Shown one piece after another: positions 1 through 8,200 of a stretch of 27,029 nt of DNA (its first letter is position 1; every line of letters begins with the position of its first letter). The stretch comes from RGIG7300 sp045657645 (GTDB lineage Bacteria > Bacillota > Clostridia > Oscillospirales > CAG-272). The DNA lies in NCBI GenBank assembly GCA_045657645.1, contig JAZOTL010000135.1, forward strand, positions 1 through 27,029, read 5' to 3'. The position numbers were made by a program, and so were the translations under genes. The notes below the pieces were generated by a model. That model ran no database searches and was not told the DNA's origin. It worked only from the letters and a program-made list of their open reading frames with translations.

Positions 1-1936
1 TAACGTAGACCTTTCCAAGTATGATGAAAAGCTTGATCGCTACGCTTCTGATAAGGATTACGGAAATAATAAGCAGAAGTTTGCAAAGAAGCCTAATCAG
101 AGAGGTCCTCAGGGCAAAAAGGATAAATTCAATAAAGAAAAAATGGCAATGGATAAGCTTCGCCGCCAGCAGGAAATGGCAAAGAAGCAGACTCTTAACG
201 TTTCCATTCCCGATGAGATAACCGTTTCCGAGCTTGCTTCCAGACTTAAGGTTAAAGCGGCAGAGGTTGTTAAAAAGCTTATGGGTCTCGGTGTTATGGC
301 AAACGTTAACCAGACCATAGATTATGATACCGCATATCTTATTGCAGACGAAATGGGCGCAAAGATAACCCGTGAGGTTGAGGTGACCATTGAGGAGCAG
401 ATATTTGATGCAACCGAGGATACCGAAGCAAACCTCGTTACCAGACCTCCCGTAGTATGTGTAATGGGTCACGTTGACCATGGTAAAACATCCTTACTTG
501 ATGCTATTCGTCATACCAACGTTACCACAGGCGAGGCAGGCGGTATTACACAGCACATTGGTGCTTATACCGTTAATATCAACGGCAATGATATTACATT
601 CCTTGATACCCCCGGTCACGAAGCGTTTACCGCAATGCGTGCAAGAGGTGCAATGGCAACAGATATCGCAGTTCTTGTTGTAGCAGCCGATGACGGTATT
701 ATGCCCCAAACTGTTGAGGCTATAAACCATGCAAAGGCAGCAGGTGTAGAAATAATAGTTGCCATCAACAAGATGGATAAGCCTGCAGCTAACCCCGAAA
801 ACGTTAAGCAGGAGCTTACACAGTATGATCTTGTTCCCGAAGAATGGGGCGGTGACGTTATGTGCGTTCCCGTATCTGCTCACACAGGTATGGGTATTGA
901 AGATCTTCTTGAAAACATACTCCTTATTGCAGAGGTTAAGGAATACAAAGCTAATCCTAACCGTCATGCAAAGGGTCTTGTTATAGAAGCTAAGCTTGAT
1001 AAGGGTCGCGGCCCTGTTGCAACCGTGCTTGTTCAAAGCGGTACCCTTAATGCGGGTGACGTTGTTATTGCAGGTACATCTGTTGGTAGAGTACGTGCTA
1101 TGACAGACGATAAGGGCAAGAGAATAAAGACAGCAGGTCCTTCTATCCCCGTAGAGATCATCGGTCTTTCCGAGGTTCCTATGTCCGGTGATGAGTTTAA
1201 CGCCGTAGAAGATGAAAAGAAGGCGAGAGAGCTTGCAGAGCAGCGCCGTGATAAGGCAAAGAACGAAGTGTTCAAGGCTAATGCCGCTGTTTCCCTCGAT
1301 GATCTCTTTGCTGCAATAAGCGATGGCGCAAAGGTTCTTAACATTATAGTTAAGGCAGACGTTAAGGGTTCTGCCGAGGCTGTAAAGCAATCCCTTGAAA
1401 AGCTTTCTAATGAGGAAGTTAAGGTTAAGATAATCCACGCAGCAGTTGGTGGTATTATTGAAAGTGACGTTACTCTTGCGGCAGCATCCGGTGCTATTGT
1501 TATCGGTTTTAACGTACGTCCCGATAAGAATGCTATTGACAGCGCAGAGCGTCAGGGCGTTGATATCAGAACATATCGTGTAATATACGATTGTATAGAA
1601 GAAATTTCTGCAGCTATGAAGGGTATGCTTGATCCCGAGTTTAAGGAAGAACTTCTTGGCCATGCAGAGGTACGTGCTACTATCCGTGTTCCTAACATTG
1701 GTACCATTGCAGGTTCTTACGTACAGGATGGTAAGATACTGCGTAGCGCACAGATCCGTGTTGTTCGTGAAGGCATAGTAATATTCGAGGATAAGATTTC
1801 CTCACTTCGCCGCTTTAAGGACGACGTTAAGGAAGTTGCCTCCGGTTACGAGTGCGGTATAGGACTTGATAAGTTTAACGATATAAGAGAGGGCGATATT
1901 CTTGAAGCCTTCCATATGGTTGAAGTTAAGAGATAA
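1..1936 (+). CDS. infB: Translation initiation factor IF-2, 5' end cut by window
   Basis: IF-2 is the cytoplasmic GTPase that brings initiator fMet-tRNA to the 30S ribosome and promotes subunit joining. The reading frame is open from base 2, so the start codon lies outside the window and about 644 residues are present. The ATG at 143 is internal. In order one sees a charged Lys/Gln/Asn-rich N-terminal linker, the IF2_N domain (about residues 62-125 of the fragment), the G domain with G1 GHVDHGKT, G2 region GGITQHIG, G3 DTPGHEAF, G4 NKMD and G5 SAHTG, then the beta-barrel and C-terminal fMet-tRNA-binding domains ending in VEVKR. All GTPase motifs are intact. A hairpin follows the stop codon, and rbfA, the usual next gene, is not there. 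Identification is certain from the motifs. Confidence 0.98.
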   Translation, partial: NVDLSKYDEKLDRYASDKDYGNNKQKFAKKPNQRGPQGKKDKFNKEKMAMDKLRRQQEMAKKQTLNVSIPDEITVSELASRLKVKAAEVVKKLMGLGVMANVNQTIDYDTAYLIADEMGAKITREVEVTIEEQIFDATEDTEANLVTRPPVVCVMGHVDHGKTSLLDAIRHTNVTTGEAGGITQHIGAYTVNINGNDITFLDTPGHEAFTAMRARGAMATDIAVLVVAADDGIMPQTVEAINHAKAAGVEIIVAINKMDKPAANPENVKQELTQYDLVPEEWGGDVMCVPVSAHTGMGIEDLLENILLIAEVKEYKANPNRHAKGLVIEAKLDKGRGPVATVLVQSGTLNAGDVVIAGTSVGRVRAMTDDKGKRIKTAGPSIPVEIIGLSEVPMSGDEFNAVEDEKKARELAEQRRDKAKNEVFKANAAVSLDDLFAAISDGAKVLNIIVKADVKGSAEAVKQSLEKLSNEEVKVKIIHAAVGGIIESDVTLAAASGAIVIGFNVRPDKNAIDSAERQGVDIRTYRVIYDCIEEISAAMKGMLDPEFKEELLGHAEVRATIRVPNIGTIAGSYVQDGKILRSAQIRVVREGIVIFEDKISSLRRFKDDVKEVASGYECGIGLDKFNDIREGDILEAFHMVEVKR

Positions 1937-1949
1937 TAATACCTAAAGG

Positions 1950-1973
1950 GGGCTGTTGTACACACAACAGCCC
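1950..1973 (+). terminator. Hairpin after infB, probable terminator
   Basis: A perfect 10-bp stem (GGGCTGTTGT, 1950-1959, with ACAACAGCCC, 1964-1973) closes a 4-base loop directly after the infB stop. The tail is only a weak T-rich stretch (TATTTA), so termination may be partial and ygiQ, 24 bases further on, may receive read-through. Confidence 0.6.
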
Positions 1974-1997
1974 TATTTACCCTAACAAGGAGATTAT

Positions 1998-3929
1998 ATG
2001 AGCTTTTTACCTATTAACAGGGAAGAAATGAAGGCCCGAGGTTGGGATGCACCCGATTTTGTTTTTGTAACAGGTGATGCATACGTTGACCATCCCAGCT
2101 TTGGCCCATCCATACTTTCAAGAGTGCTAGAGGATGCAGGCTATCGCGTGGCGATACTTTCTCAACCCGATTATAAAAGCTGTGATGCCTTTCGTGAATT
2201 TGGCAGACCCAAATTAGGATTTCTTGTGGCATCCGGTAATATAGACTCTATGGTTGCTCACTATACCGTTTCAAAAAAGAAGCGTAGTTACGACTATTAC
2301 TCACCCGGCGGAAAAATGGGGGCGCGCCCCGACAGAGCCGTTATCGTATACTGTAACCGTATACGTGAAGCCTATGGCGACGTTCCCGTTATAATAGGTG
2401 GCCTTGAAGCATCTTTGCGCCGCTTTGCCCATTATGATTATTGGGATAATAAGGTGAGAAGAAGCGTTCTTGTGGATTCCCGCGCAGACCTGCTTGTTTA
2501 CGGTATGGGTGAAAAGATACTTTTACGCATTGCCGAGCTTCTGGCAAAGGGCGTTCCCGTTAAAAAGATAAGGGACGTAAGGGGTACATCCTATCTTTGC
2601 TCGCCTGAAGATAAGGTTCATTATGAGATAGCAGGCAGTTTTGATTATAACGAGTTAAAGGAAAATAAAAAACTGTATGCCCAGGCCTTTGCCCTTCAGT
2701 ACCGTGAAAACGACCATATACGGGGCAGAGCCATAACAGAGCTTTATGACAATAAAATGCTGGTGCAAAATCCACCTATGCCCCCCCTTGAAAGGGAAGA
2801 GCTTGACCACGTGTATTCATTACCCTATATGCGCACCTATCATCCTATATACGAAAAGGATGGCGGTGTTCCCGGTATACAGGAGGTACAGTTCTCCCTT
2901 ACGCATAACAGGGGGTGCTTTGGCGGTTGTAACTTCTGCGCCCTTGCATTCCATCAGGGCAGAAGCGTGCGCTCCAGAAGCATTGATTCTGTTGTGGAGG
3001 AAGCAAAGAAGATAACGGAGCTTAAGGATTTTAAAGGCTATATACACGATGTGGGCGGTCCTACCGCCAATTTCAGATATCCTTCCTGCGATAAGCAGGA
3101 AAGGGACGGTATGTGCGCAGGCCGAAAGTGCCTTGCGCCTACTCCCTGTAAGCAGCTTAAGGTAGACCACAGCGAATATATAGAGCTTTTGCGCAAAATA
3201 GAGTGTTTGCCTAAGATAAAAAAGGTGTTTATCCGTTCGGGTATAAGGTTTGATTATCTTATCTATGATAATGACGACAGCTTTTTCAGAAAGCTTGTCC
3301 GTGATCACGTAAGCGGTCAGTTGAAGGTTGCACCCGAGCATTGCTGCAGCAGTGTTTTACGCTATATGGGCAAGCCTGATATAAGCGTTTATAACAAATT
3401 CAAGGAAAAGTATTTCCGCTTAACAAAGGAGATAGGCAAGGAACAGTATCTTGTGCCCTATCTTATGTCAAGCCATCCGGGAAGCACCTTAAAGGATGCG
3501 TTGAGTATGGCCCTTTATTTAAAGGAGGGCGGATATTCCCCCGAGCAGGTGCAGGACTTTTATCCTACCCCTGGAACTGCTTCCACCGTTATGTATTATA
3601 CGGGTATTGACCCCTTAAGCGGCAAAAATGTATACTGCACTACCGATTATCACGAAAAGCAGATGCAGAGAGCACTGCTTCAGTACAACCGTCCCCAAAA
3701 TGCAGACCTTGTGCGCGAGGCACTTGTAAAGCTTGGCAGGCAGGACCTGATAGGCTATACAAAGGATTGCCTTGTAAGGCCTAAAACCAACGGTGGCGGA
3801 GGATCTGTAAACAAACCTAAGCCTAAAAACAGCCGTCCGAAAAACGGCGATGCTCCTAAAAAGAAGAAGGCAGGTTGGGCAGAAAACAAAAGCGCAAAAA
3901 AAGGAACAAAAAAGAAAAAGAAAAAATAA
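1998..3929 (+). CDS. ygiQ: YgiQ-family radical SAM protein
   Basis: This is a 643-residue protein of the YgiQ (UPF0313) radical SAM family, whose substrate is not known. The radical SAM cluster motif CxxxCxxC is visible as C307, C311 and C314 in GCFGGCNFC. It is preceded by the N-terminal region typical of the family (GDAYVDHPSFG, GGLEASLRRFAHYD) and followed by a Cys-rich segment near residues 365-385 (DKQERDGMCAGRKCLAPTPC), which suggests a second metal site. The family-typical PEHCCSSVLRYMGKP and DFYPTPGTASTVMYYTG blocks are present. The last 45 or so residues are a low-complexity Lys-rich tail that the catalytic domain does not need. AAGGAG lies 5 bases before the ATG. The gene stands alone between two hairpins. 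Confidence 0.93.
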   Translation: MSFLPINREEMKARGWDAPDFVFVTGDAYVDHPSFGPSILSRVLEDAGYRVAILSQPDYKSCDAFREFGRPKLGFLVASGNIDSMVAHYTVSKKKRSYDYYSPGGKMGARPDRAVIVYCNRIREAYGDVPVIIGGLEASLRRFAHYDYWDNKVRRSVLVDSRADLLVYGMGEKILLRIAELLAKGVPVKKIRDVRGTSYLCSPEDKVHYEIAGSFDYNELKENKKLYAQAFALQYRENDHIRGRAITELYDNKMLVQNPPMPPLEREELDHVYSLPYMRTYHPIYEKDGGVPGIQEVQFSLTHNRGCFGGCNFCALAFHQGRSVRSRSIDSVVEEAKKITELKDFKGYIHDVGGPTANFRYPSCDKQERDGMCAGRKCLAPTPCKQLKVDHSEYIELLRKIECLPKIKKVFIRSGIRFDYLIYDNDDSFFRKLVRDHVSGQLKVAPEHCCSSVLRYMGKPDISVYNKFKEKYFRLTKEIGKEQYLVPYLMSSHPGSTLKDALSMALYLKEGGYSPEQVQDFYPTPGTASTVMYYTGIDPLSGKNVYCTTDYHEKQMQRALLQYNRPQNADLVREALVKLGRQDLIGYTKDCLVRPKTNGGGGSVNKPKPKNSRPKNGDAPKKKKAGWAENKSAKKGTKKKKKK

Positions 3930-3952
3930 GCCGTCGATCGGCTTATTTTTTT
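3924..3952 (+). terminator. Rho-independent terminator of ygiQ
   Basis: The stem AAATAAGCCG with CGGCTTATTT around a 5-base loop is followed by a run of T. The stop codon of ygiQ (3927-3929) lies inside the ascending arm. Confidence 0.85.
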
Positions 3953-3953
3953 C

Positions 3954-3982
3954 TTGCATTTCCTACGTTCTTGTGTTATCAT
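3954..3982 (+). promoter_or_regulatory. Sigma-A-type promoter for the 4024-5253 gene
   Basis: TTGCAT (3954-3959), a 17-base spacer and TATCAT (3977-3982) give a reasonable housekeeping promoter. Transcription would start near 3989, about 35 bases before the GTG start. It overlaps the T-tail region of the preceding terminator. Confidence 0.55.
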
Positions 3983-4023
3983 AATTTTGTATTATTTTGA
4001 TTTATTTTAGGGAGGGGATAGTT

Positions 4024-5253
4024 GTGAGCGCGAAGAAAAAGAATATCAAACGTAGCACGGCAGCAAAGAATACAACAGTAGCGCAGACTGCTAAAAAGCC
4101 CCTTACCAGAGCTGAAATGGTGTATGCACAACGCCGTACAAAAGAAGAAAATAATGCAAAGCTTGTTACACCTGACGTAAAAAGACCTGCAGGTAACACA
4201 GCTACTTCCAAAATGTCCCGTGCGGATATGGTATATGCCCAAAGAAAAAACAAGGCCACCGGTAATGCTGCACCAAAGCAAACACCAACAGCGGCAAAGA
4301 GTGGTGTTAAGGCTAAAAAAACACCCGTACAAAAAAAGAAAAACGTTGCTCCCGTAAAAAGGAAAGCAACAAAGACTATAAATAAAACAAACCAGATTGA
4401 CCGAGCCCTTAAGGCACAAACCCCAAAAAGCCGACAGGGACAGCGTCAGGTAAAGCATATCAACGGAAGTGTTAAGAAGCTTGAGGTTAAAAGACGTTCA
4501 AATAACAGCAAGCAGAGCTTCCGTATAAAGAAAAAGAAAAGCAAGATAAACAAGGCTCTTGTATATCGATTTGTAATATTCCTCGTTATGTTTGCCCTGT
4601 TCTTCGGGGTGTTTGCAATCTTCTTTTCTGTTAACCTTAATTCCGGAAAGATATTTAAGGGAGAAGCATATACTCTCCAATTAGGGCAGACTCCTGCTAC
4701 CGACGAAAGAGGATATTATATAGACGAAAATGCCGTAGAGCCCGTTTATGAAGAAATACCCGCCTCCTGCGCTACCCGTAACGGTATTAACTATATTCCC
4801 GTTGGGGCTCTTAATACGCTGTGTGATCTTACCGTAACAGGTACTGCAAGTGACCTGCGTTATATTACAACTGCGGCACAGCCTCAAAGTATCAGCTTTT
4901 ATGCAGATTCGGATGAAGCGTACGTAAACGGCGTTCTTGTACGTCTTGAAGGAGAAGCCTTCATTGCGGGTGGTGTAATGTACGCTCCCCTTAACTTCTT
5001 TACTGAATATTGTCAAGGTCTTATTTTTGAGCTTGATGAAGCAGAGCATAAAATAACCGTTAGCCGTCAGCTAATAGGAATAGACCCGGAAACCAAGGAA
5101 GAAGTTTATGCTGACGTAAGCTTTAAGGCAGCAGTAATGCCTGAATACATTCCCCTTGAAGAGTCGGAAGAGCTTGGTTCTATTATAGATACCAACGAAG
5201 ACGACGAAGGTTATGACGAATACGACGAAGATTATAACGAATACGACGATTAA
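4024..5253 (+). CDS. Membrane-anchored protein with basic repeat-bearing cytoplasmic tail and copper-amine-oxidase-like stalk domain
   Basis: I do not recognise a named gene. The start is taken as GTG 4024 because AGGGAGGGG (4009-4017) sits just before it; an upstream in-frame TTG at 3997 lacks a site. The 409 residues split in three. Residues 1-176 are extremely Lys/Arg/Thr-rich and contain two copies of one decamer, TRAEMVYAQR (28-37) and SRADMVYAQR (65-74). One membrane helix lies at about 180-204, and the positive N-terminal side predicts an inside tail. Outside lies a domain like the copper amine oxidase N-terminal (stalk) fold, about 235-345, with the pattern AYVNGVLVRLEGEAFIAGG and a hydrophobic-strand ending in KITVSR. 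The C-terminus is an acidic Tyr/Asp/Glu repeat. The inside tail might bind nucleic acid or a divisome partner; this is inference only. The gene is monocistronic and convergent with recR. Confidence 0.8.
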   Translation: MSAKKKNIKRSTAAKNTTVAQTAKKPLTRAEMVYAQRRTKEENNAKLVTPDVKRPAGNTATSKMSRADMVYAQRKNKATGNAAPKQTPTAAKSGVKAKKTPVQKKKNVAPVKRKATKTINKTNQIDRALKAQTPKSRQGQRQVKHINGSVKKLEVKRRSNNSKQSFRIKKKKSKINKALVYRFVIFLVMFALFFGVFAIFFSVNLNSGKIFKGEAYTLQLGQTPATDERGYYIDENAVEPVYEEIPASCATRNGINYIPVGALNTLCDLTVTGTASDLRYITTAAQPQSISFYADSDEAYVNGVLVRLEGEAFIAGGVMYAPLNFFTEYCQGLIFELDEAEHKITVSRQLIGIDPETKEEVYADVSFKAAVMPEYIPLEESEELGSIIDTNEDDEGYDEYDEDYNEYDD

Positions 5254-5284
5254 AAAAACGCATTTCATACGAAATGCGTTTTTT
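5253..5284. terminator. Bidirectional terminator between the 4024-5253 gene and recR
   Basis: A perfect stem of up to 14 bp (AAAAAACGCATTTC, 5253-5266, with its complement at 5271-5284) around loop ATAC has A-run and T-run flanks. It can therefore end the convergent transcripts on both strands. It starts at the last base of the upstream stop codon. Confidence 0.9.
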
Positions 5285-5293
5285 ATATTTAAT

Positions 5294-5890
5294 TTAAAGT
5301 TCTCTTCTGCCTTCCATTGCGCGCAGCAGAGTTACCTCGTCTGCGTGGTCAAGCTCTCCGCCTACGGGCATACCGTAAGCAAGGCGGCTTACCTTTATGC
5401 CAAGGGGCTTTACAAGCTTTGAAATGTAAAGAGCCGTGGTTTCGCCCTCAACGGTGGGGTTGGTGGCAATAATAAGCTCCTTTACTTCGCCTGAAGAAAG
5501 CCGCAGTAAAAGCTCTCTTATATTAAGCTCCTCGGGGCCAACACCGTTCATAGGGGAAATAGTACCACCTATTACGTGGTATAGACCGTGATATTCCTTT
5601 ACCTTTTCAAGAGAGGTAATGTCACGGGCATCCTCAACAACGCAGATAATGCTCCTGTCCCTATCCTCGTTTGTGCAGATAGGGCATTTTTCATCCTCGC
5701 TGAAGTTAAAGCAATCATTACAACGGTGGATGTTTTCCTTTGCTTCTGTTATGGCGCGGGCAAAAAGCTCTGCTTCTTCTTTTGAGTAATCAAGAATGCT
5801 GTACGCCATACGCTCGGCACTGCGCCTTCCAACACCGGGTAGCTTGCGGAATTGTTCTATAAGTATTTCAAGAGATGGTATCTGTGCCAT
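5294..5890 (-). CDS. recR: Recombination protein RecR
   Basis: RecR works with RecF and RecO to load RecA onto single-stranded DNA gaps in cytoplasmic recombinational repair. The 198 residues show the whole family plan: an N-terminal helix-hairpin-helix (KLPGVGRRSAERMAYSIL), the four-Cys zinc finger (CNDC and CPIC, residues about 57-73), a TOPRIM domain starting with ICVVEDARD, and the C-terminal ATNPTVEGETTALYI and RLAYGMPVGGELDHAD blocks. Length and motifs are normal. The start is only 2 bases from the ybaB stop, which indicates translational coupling in the dnaX-ybaB-recR operon. Confidence 0.98.
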   Translation of the reverse strand: MAQIPSLEILIEQFRKLPGVGRRSAERMAYSILDYSKEEAELFARAITEAKENIHRCNDCFNFSEDEKCPICTNEDRDRSIICVVEDARDITSLEKVKEYHGLYHVIGGTISPMNGVGPEELNIRELLLRLSSGEVKELIIATNPTVEGETTALYISKLVKPLGIKVSRLAYGMPVGGELDHADEVTLLRAMEGRREL

Positions 5891-5892
5891 AC

Positions 5893-6240
5893 TTAAAAGA
5901 GGCCGGGCATATTGAGCGCGCCTGTTATCTTGCCCATTTCAGCTTCTGCATCCGCTTCAACTCTCTTAACGCCTTCGTTGAAAGCTGCAATAAGTATATC
6001 TGTAAGGGTTTCAATATCATCAGGGTCAACTATTTCAGGGTCAATATTAAGGGCTTTAATTTCCTTTTCACCGTTAATGGTGAGGGAAACAGCGCCGCCA
6101 CCTGCCATAACTTCATATTCCTTGGCAGAAAGCTCTTCCTTCTTTGCCTCCATATCCTCCTGCATCTTCTGAGCCTGCTTCATCAAGCTCTGCATATTTC
6201 CGGGGCCGCCGCCCATTCCTTTAGGTAATCTTGCTTTCAT
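5893..6240 (-). CDS. ybaB: YbaB/EbfC-family nucleoid-associated protein
   Basis: This is a small DNA-binding protein of 115 residues that belongs to the dimeric YbaB/EbfC family, which coats DNA and is almost always encoded between dnaX and recR, as here. The N-terminus is Met/Gly-rich (GMGGGPGNMQSLMKQAQ), followed by the long amphipathic helix, the beta-hairpin AGGGAVSLTINGEKEIKAL and the DPEIVDPDDIETLTDIL segment that defines the family. A clear GGAGAT site precedes the ATG, 11 bases after the dnaX stop. Its exact role is not settled in any organism. Confidence 0.96.
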   Translation of the reverse strand: MKARLPKGMGGGPGNMQSLMKQAQKMQEDMEAKKEELSAKEYEVMAGGGAVSLTINGEKEIKALNIDPEIVDPDDIETLTDILIAAFNEGVKRVEADAEAEMGKITGALNMPGLF

Positions 6241-6251
6241 TTTTTATCTCC

Positions 6252-7808
6252 TTAAAATAATAAATCGTCAAATGCATTGTTAGAGTTAGCTTGCTTTGGA
6301 GCTTCTCTTATTTCTATACCCGTGCACTTGTCTTCGGGTATAAACATTCTTACCGCCTGCATAAGGCCGTTCATATTACCGCCCTTTTCAATAAGGCTTT
6401 TTGCAAAGCTGTCTGCCAGTATAACAAGGGTGGTATCTTCAAGGGTTGCCTGTGCATTTCCTAAAAATGCGGCGCCCGAAGGGTCTATTGTTACGTATGC
6501 CTTGATTATTTCAGGCCAGTCGGCAACACGCTGTGTTTTTGTAGGTGTTGTTTTTGGCTGGGCAGGTGTTGCTGCTTTTTCTGCTACGGGTGCTTTTGGC
6601 GCCTCTGCCTTCTTTTCGGGAGCCGGTGCAGGCGCGGGGGTGTTTATCGTGGCTGTGCCCGATAGCGCAATTTTGCGCTCCAGAGCCGAAAGCCTTGCGG
6701 AAAGTGCTTCTGTTGAATTATCAAGTGAAGCATCACACAGCTTTATAAGTGAGGCTTCCGATACTATGCGTTTGTTTGCGGTTTTCTGCTGCATAGTAAT
6801 ATAGGCTTCGTCAAGTATTTTCGCCCCGTATATTATTTCCTGTAATGAGAAAAGGGAAGCACATTCTTCTATCTGCGCCCTTTCGTCATCAGTAAGGTCG
6901 TAATTATCTATAGCGGTTTTTGATGCTTTTTTTAGCATCATATCTCTGTAGAAGGATATAAGCTCCTGCCAGAATACCGATACGTCCATAGAGGAAGCGT
7001 AAAGTTCGGAGATAACCAGAAAAATTTCGGCAAAGTCACGGTTCTTTACCGCTTTTACCGTTCTTATTATACTTTCCTTATCTGCTACTCCTGCACACTC
7101 TCTTACTCTTTGTACGTCTACGGTCTGGTTTTGACCTGCCGCAACCTCCAAAAGGCTTATAGCATCACGCATACCACCGTTTGAAAGGCGAGCAATAAGC
7201 TTTGCGCCATCAGGAGTAAGGGTAAGTGCTTCCTTCTGGGCAATGTATTCAAGTCTTTTTGAAATAAAATCGTTTCTTATACGCTTAAAGTCAAAACGCT
7301 GACAACGGGAGAGTACCGTTACGGGTATACTTTGAAGCTCGGTGGTAGCCAGTATGAATATAACTCTGCTTGGCGGTTCTTCAAGGGTCTTTAACAAGGC
7401 GTTAAATGCGGCTTTTGAAAGCATATGAACCTCGTCTATAATATAAACCCTTGTTTTCAGCATTGCAGGGGGGTATACCACTGCATCTCTGATATCGCGT
7501 ATATAGTCTACGCCGGTATTGCTGGCCGCGTCCATTTCAAGAATATCTACCGTTGCTTCCTCAAGTATGGCACGGCATGCCTCACATTCACCGCATGGGT
7601 CGCCGTTCTTTGGGTTAAGGCAGTTTACCGCACGGGCTAATATCTTTGCACAGGTGGTTTTACCCGTTCCTCTTGTACCGCAGAAAAGGTAAGCGTGTGA
7701 AACCTTGCCCTCTGCAACCTGGTATTTAAGTACGGACGTAATGTGGTCCTGCCCGTAAACGTCGTCAAAGGTCTGCGGACGGTATTTTCTATATAAAGCC
7801 TGATGCAA
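6252..7808 (-). CDS. dnaX: DNA polymerase III subunits gamma/tau
   Basis: DnaX is the AAA+ ATPase of the clamp loader. The start is TTG at 7808 (first residues LHQALYRKYRPQTF), because AAAGGAGGG sits 6 bases upstream and conservation begins there; the frame stays open for 83 more codons only because it runs through the SRP RNA gene. The 518 residues contain Walker A GTRGTGKTT (about 44-52), zinc-binding cysteines C63, C72, C75 and C78, Walker B VYIIDEVHML, and the SRC motif VLSRCQRFDF. A Pro/Ala/Lys linker (roughly 380-430) and a C-terminal domain follow. The length fits a tau-type product; I did not find a convincing programmed frameshift site. It is the first protein gene after the SRP RNA. 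Confidence 0.97.
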   Translation of the reverse strand: MHQALYRKYRPQTFDDVYGQDHITSVLKYQVAEGKVSHAYLFCGTRGTGKTTCAKILARAVNCLNPKNGDPCGECEACRAILEEATVDILEMDAASNTGVDYIRDIRDAVVYPPAMLKTRVYIIDEVHMLSKAAFNALLKTLEEPPSRVIFILATTELQSIPVTVLSRCQRFDFKRIRNDFISKRLEYIAQKEALTLTPDGAKLIARLSNGGMRDAISLLEVAAGQNQTVDVQRVRECAGVADKESIIRTVKAVKNRDFAEIFLVISELYASSMDVSVFWQELISFYRDMMLKKASKTAIDNYDLTDDERAQIEECASLFSLQEIIYGAKILDEAYITMQQKTANKRIVSEASLIKLCDASLDNSTEALSARLSALERKIALSGTATINTPAPAPAPEKKAEAPKAPVAEKAATPAQPKTTPTKTQRVADWPEIIKAYVTIDPSGAAFLGNAQATLEDTTLVILADSFAKSLIEKGGNMNGLMQAVRMFIPEDKCTGIEIREAPKQANSNNAFDDLLF

Positions 7809-7842
7809 GGATATCCCTCCTTTAACCTTTAATAGGTAATTT

Positions 7843-8157
7843 GATACGACGAGGTACAAAATAAGACCATACACCTTTAAATCGAACGTGCCGTCATATG
7901 CGCTTACCGTATACCCAACTCCGAACAGGTATCCTTGCGGCACATTGAACGTACTGCTTAATGCTGCTCGGTTCCCCGCCTGACATGATTCACAGACAAC
8001 AATTGCACAAGACCCATTCTTCAACATTGGGAAATACGGGGCTTGACCATACAACAACAGCCCTCAATAAAGGAAACCACCCCTGCTGTAGCGGATTGCA
8101 GGTACAGGGCACCGCTGGCTCCCCGGCCGGTATGGCCTTATTTCATATCTCGTCGTA
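7843..8157 (-). ncRNA. ffs: Signal recognition particle RNA, large bacterial (6S/scRNA) type
   Basis: This is the RNA scaffold of the signal recognition particle. On the minus strand the Alu domain signature GCCCTGTACCTGCAATCC lies inside 8080-8113, very close to Bacillus scRNA. The Ffh-binding S domain GTCAGGCGG-GGAA-CCGAGCAGC lies at 7963-7984, with a GGAA tetraloop closed by GG/CC. The ends are set by pairing of TACGACGAG (8157-8149) with CTCGTCGTA (7853-7845), which forms the terminal helix. The length of about 315 bases is on the long side for the class. Location directly upstream of dnaX matches Bacillus and other Firmicutes. No terminator is seen between the RNA and dnaX, so the RNA is probably cut out of a longer transcript or separated by processing. 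Confidence 0.95.
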
Positions 8158-8163
8158 GCAACT

Positions 8164-8192
8164 ATTATAACACAACTTTTATCTTATTGCAA
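8164..8192 (-). promoter_or_regulatory. Strong promoter of the SRP RNA-dnaX-ybaB-recR unit
   Basis: On the minus strand TTGCAA (8192-8187), a 17-base spacer and a perfect TATAAT (8169-8164) place the start at about 8157, exactly where the SRP RNA terminal helix begins. Confidence 0.85.
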
Positions 8193-8200
8193 TAGAAATT

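Noticed and set aside
494..1663. 389-residue open frame opposite infB
   Set aside because: It is Cys/Asn-rich noise antisense to a certain gene, with no family match. The same reasoning applies to 10405-11427 and 12610-13440 on the minus strand.
3997..4023. TTG start for the stalk-domain protein
   Set aside because: The ribosome binding site AGGGAGGGG lies inside this extension and fits GTG 4024.
7809..8057. 83-codon N-terminal extension of dnaX
   Set aside because: It lies over the SRP RNA gene and has no family similarity. A good ribosome site precedes the TTG at 7808.
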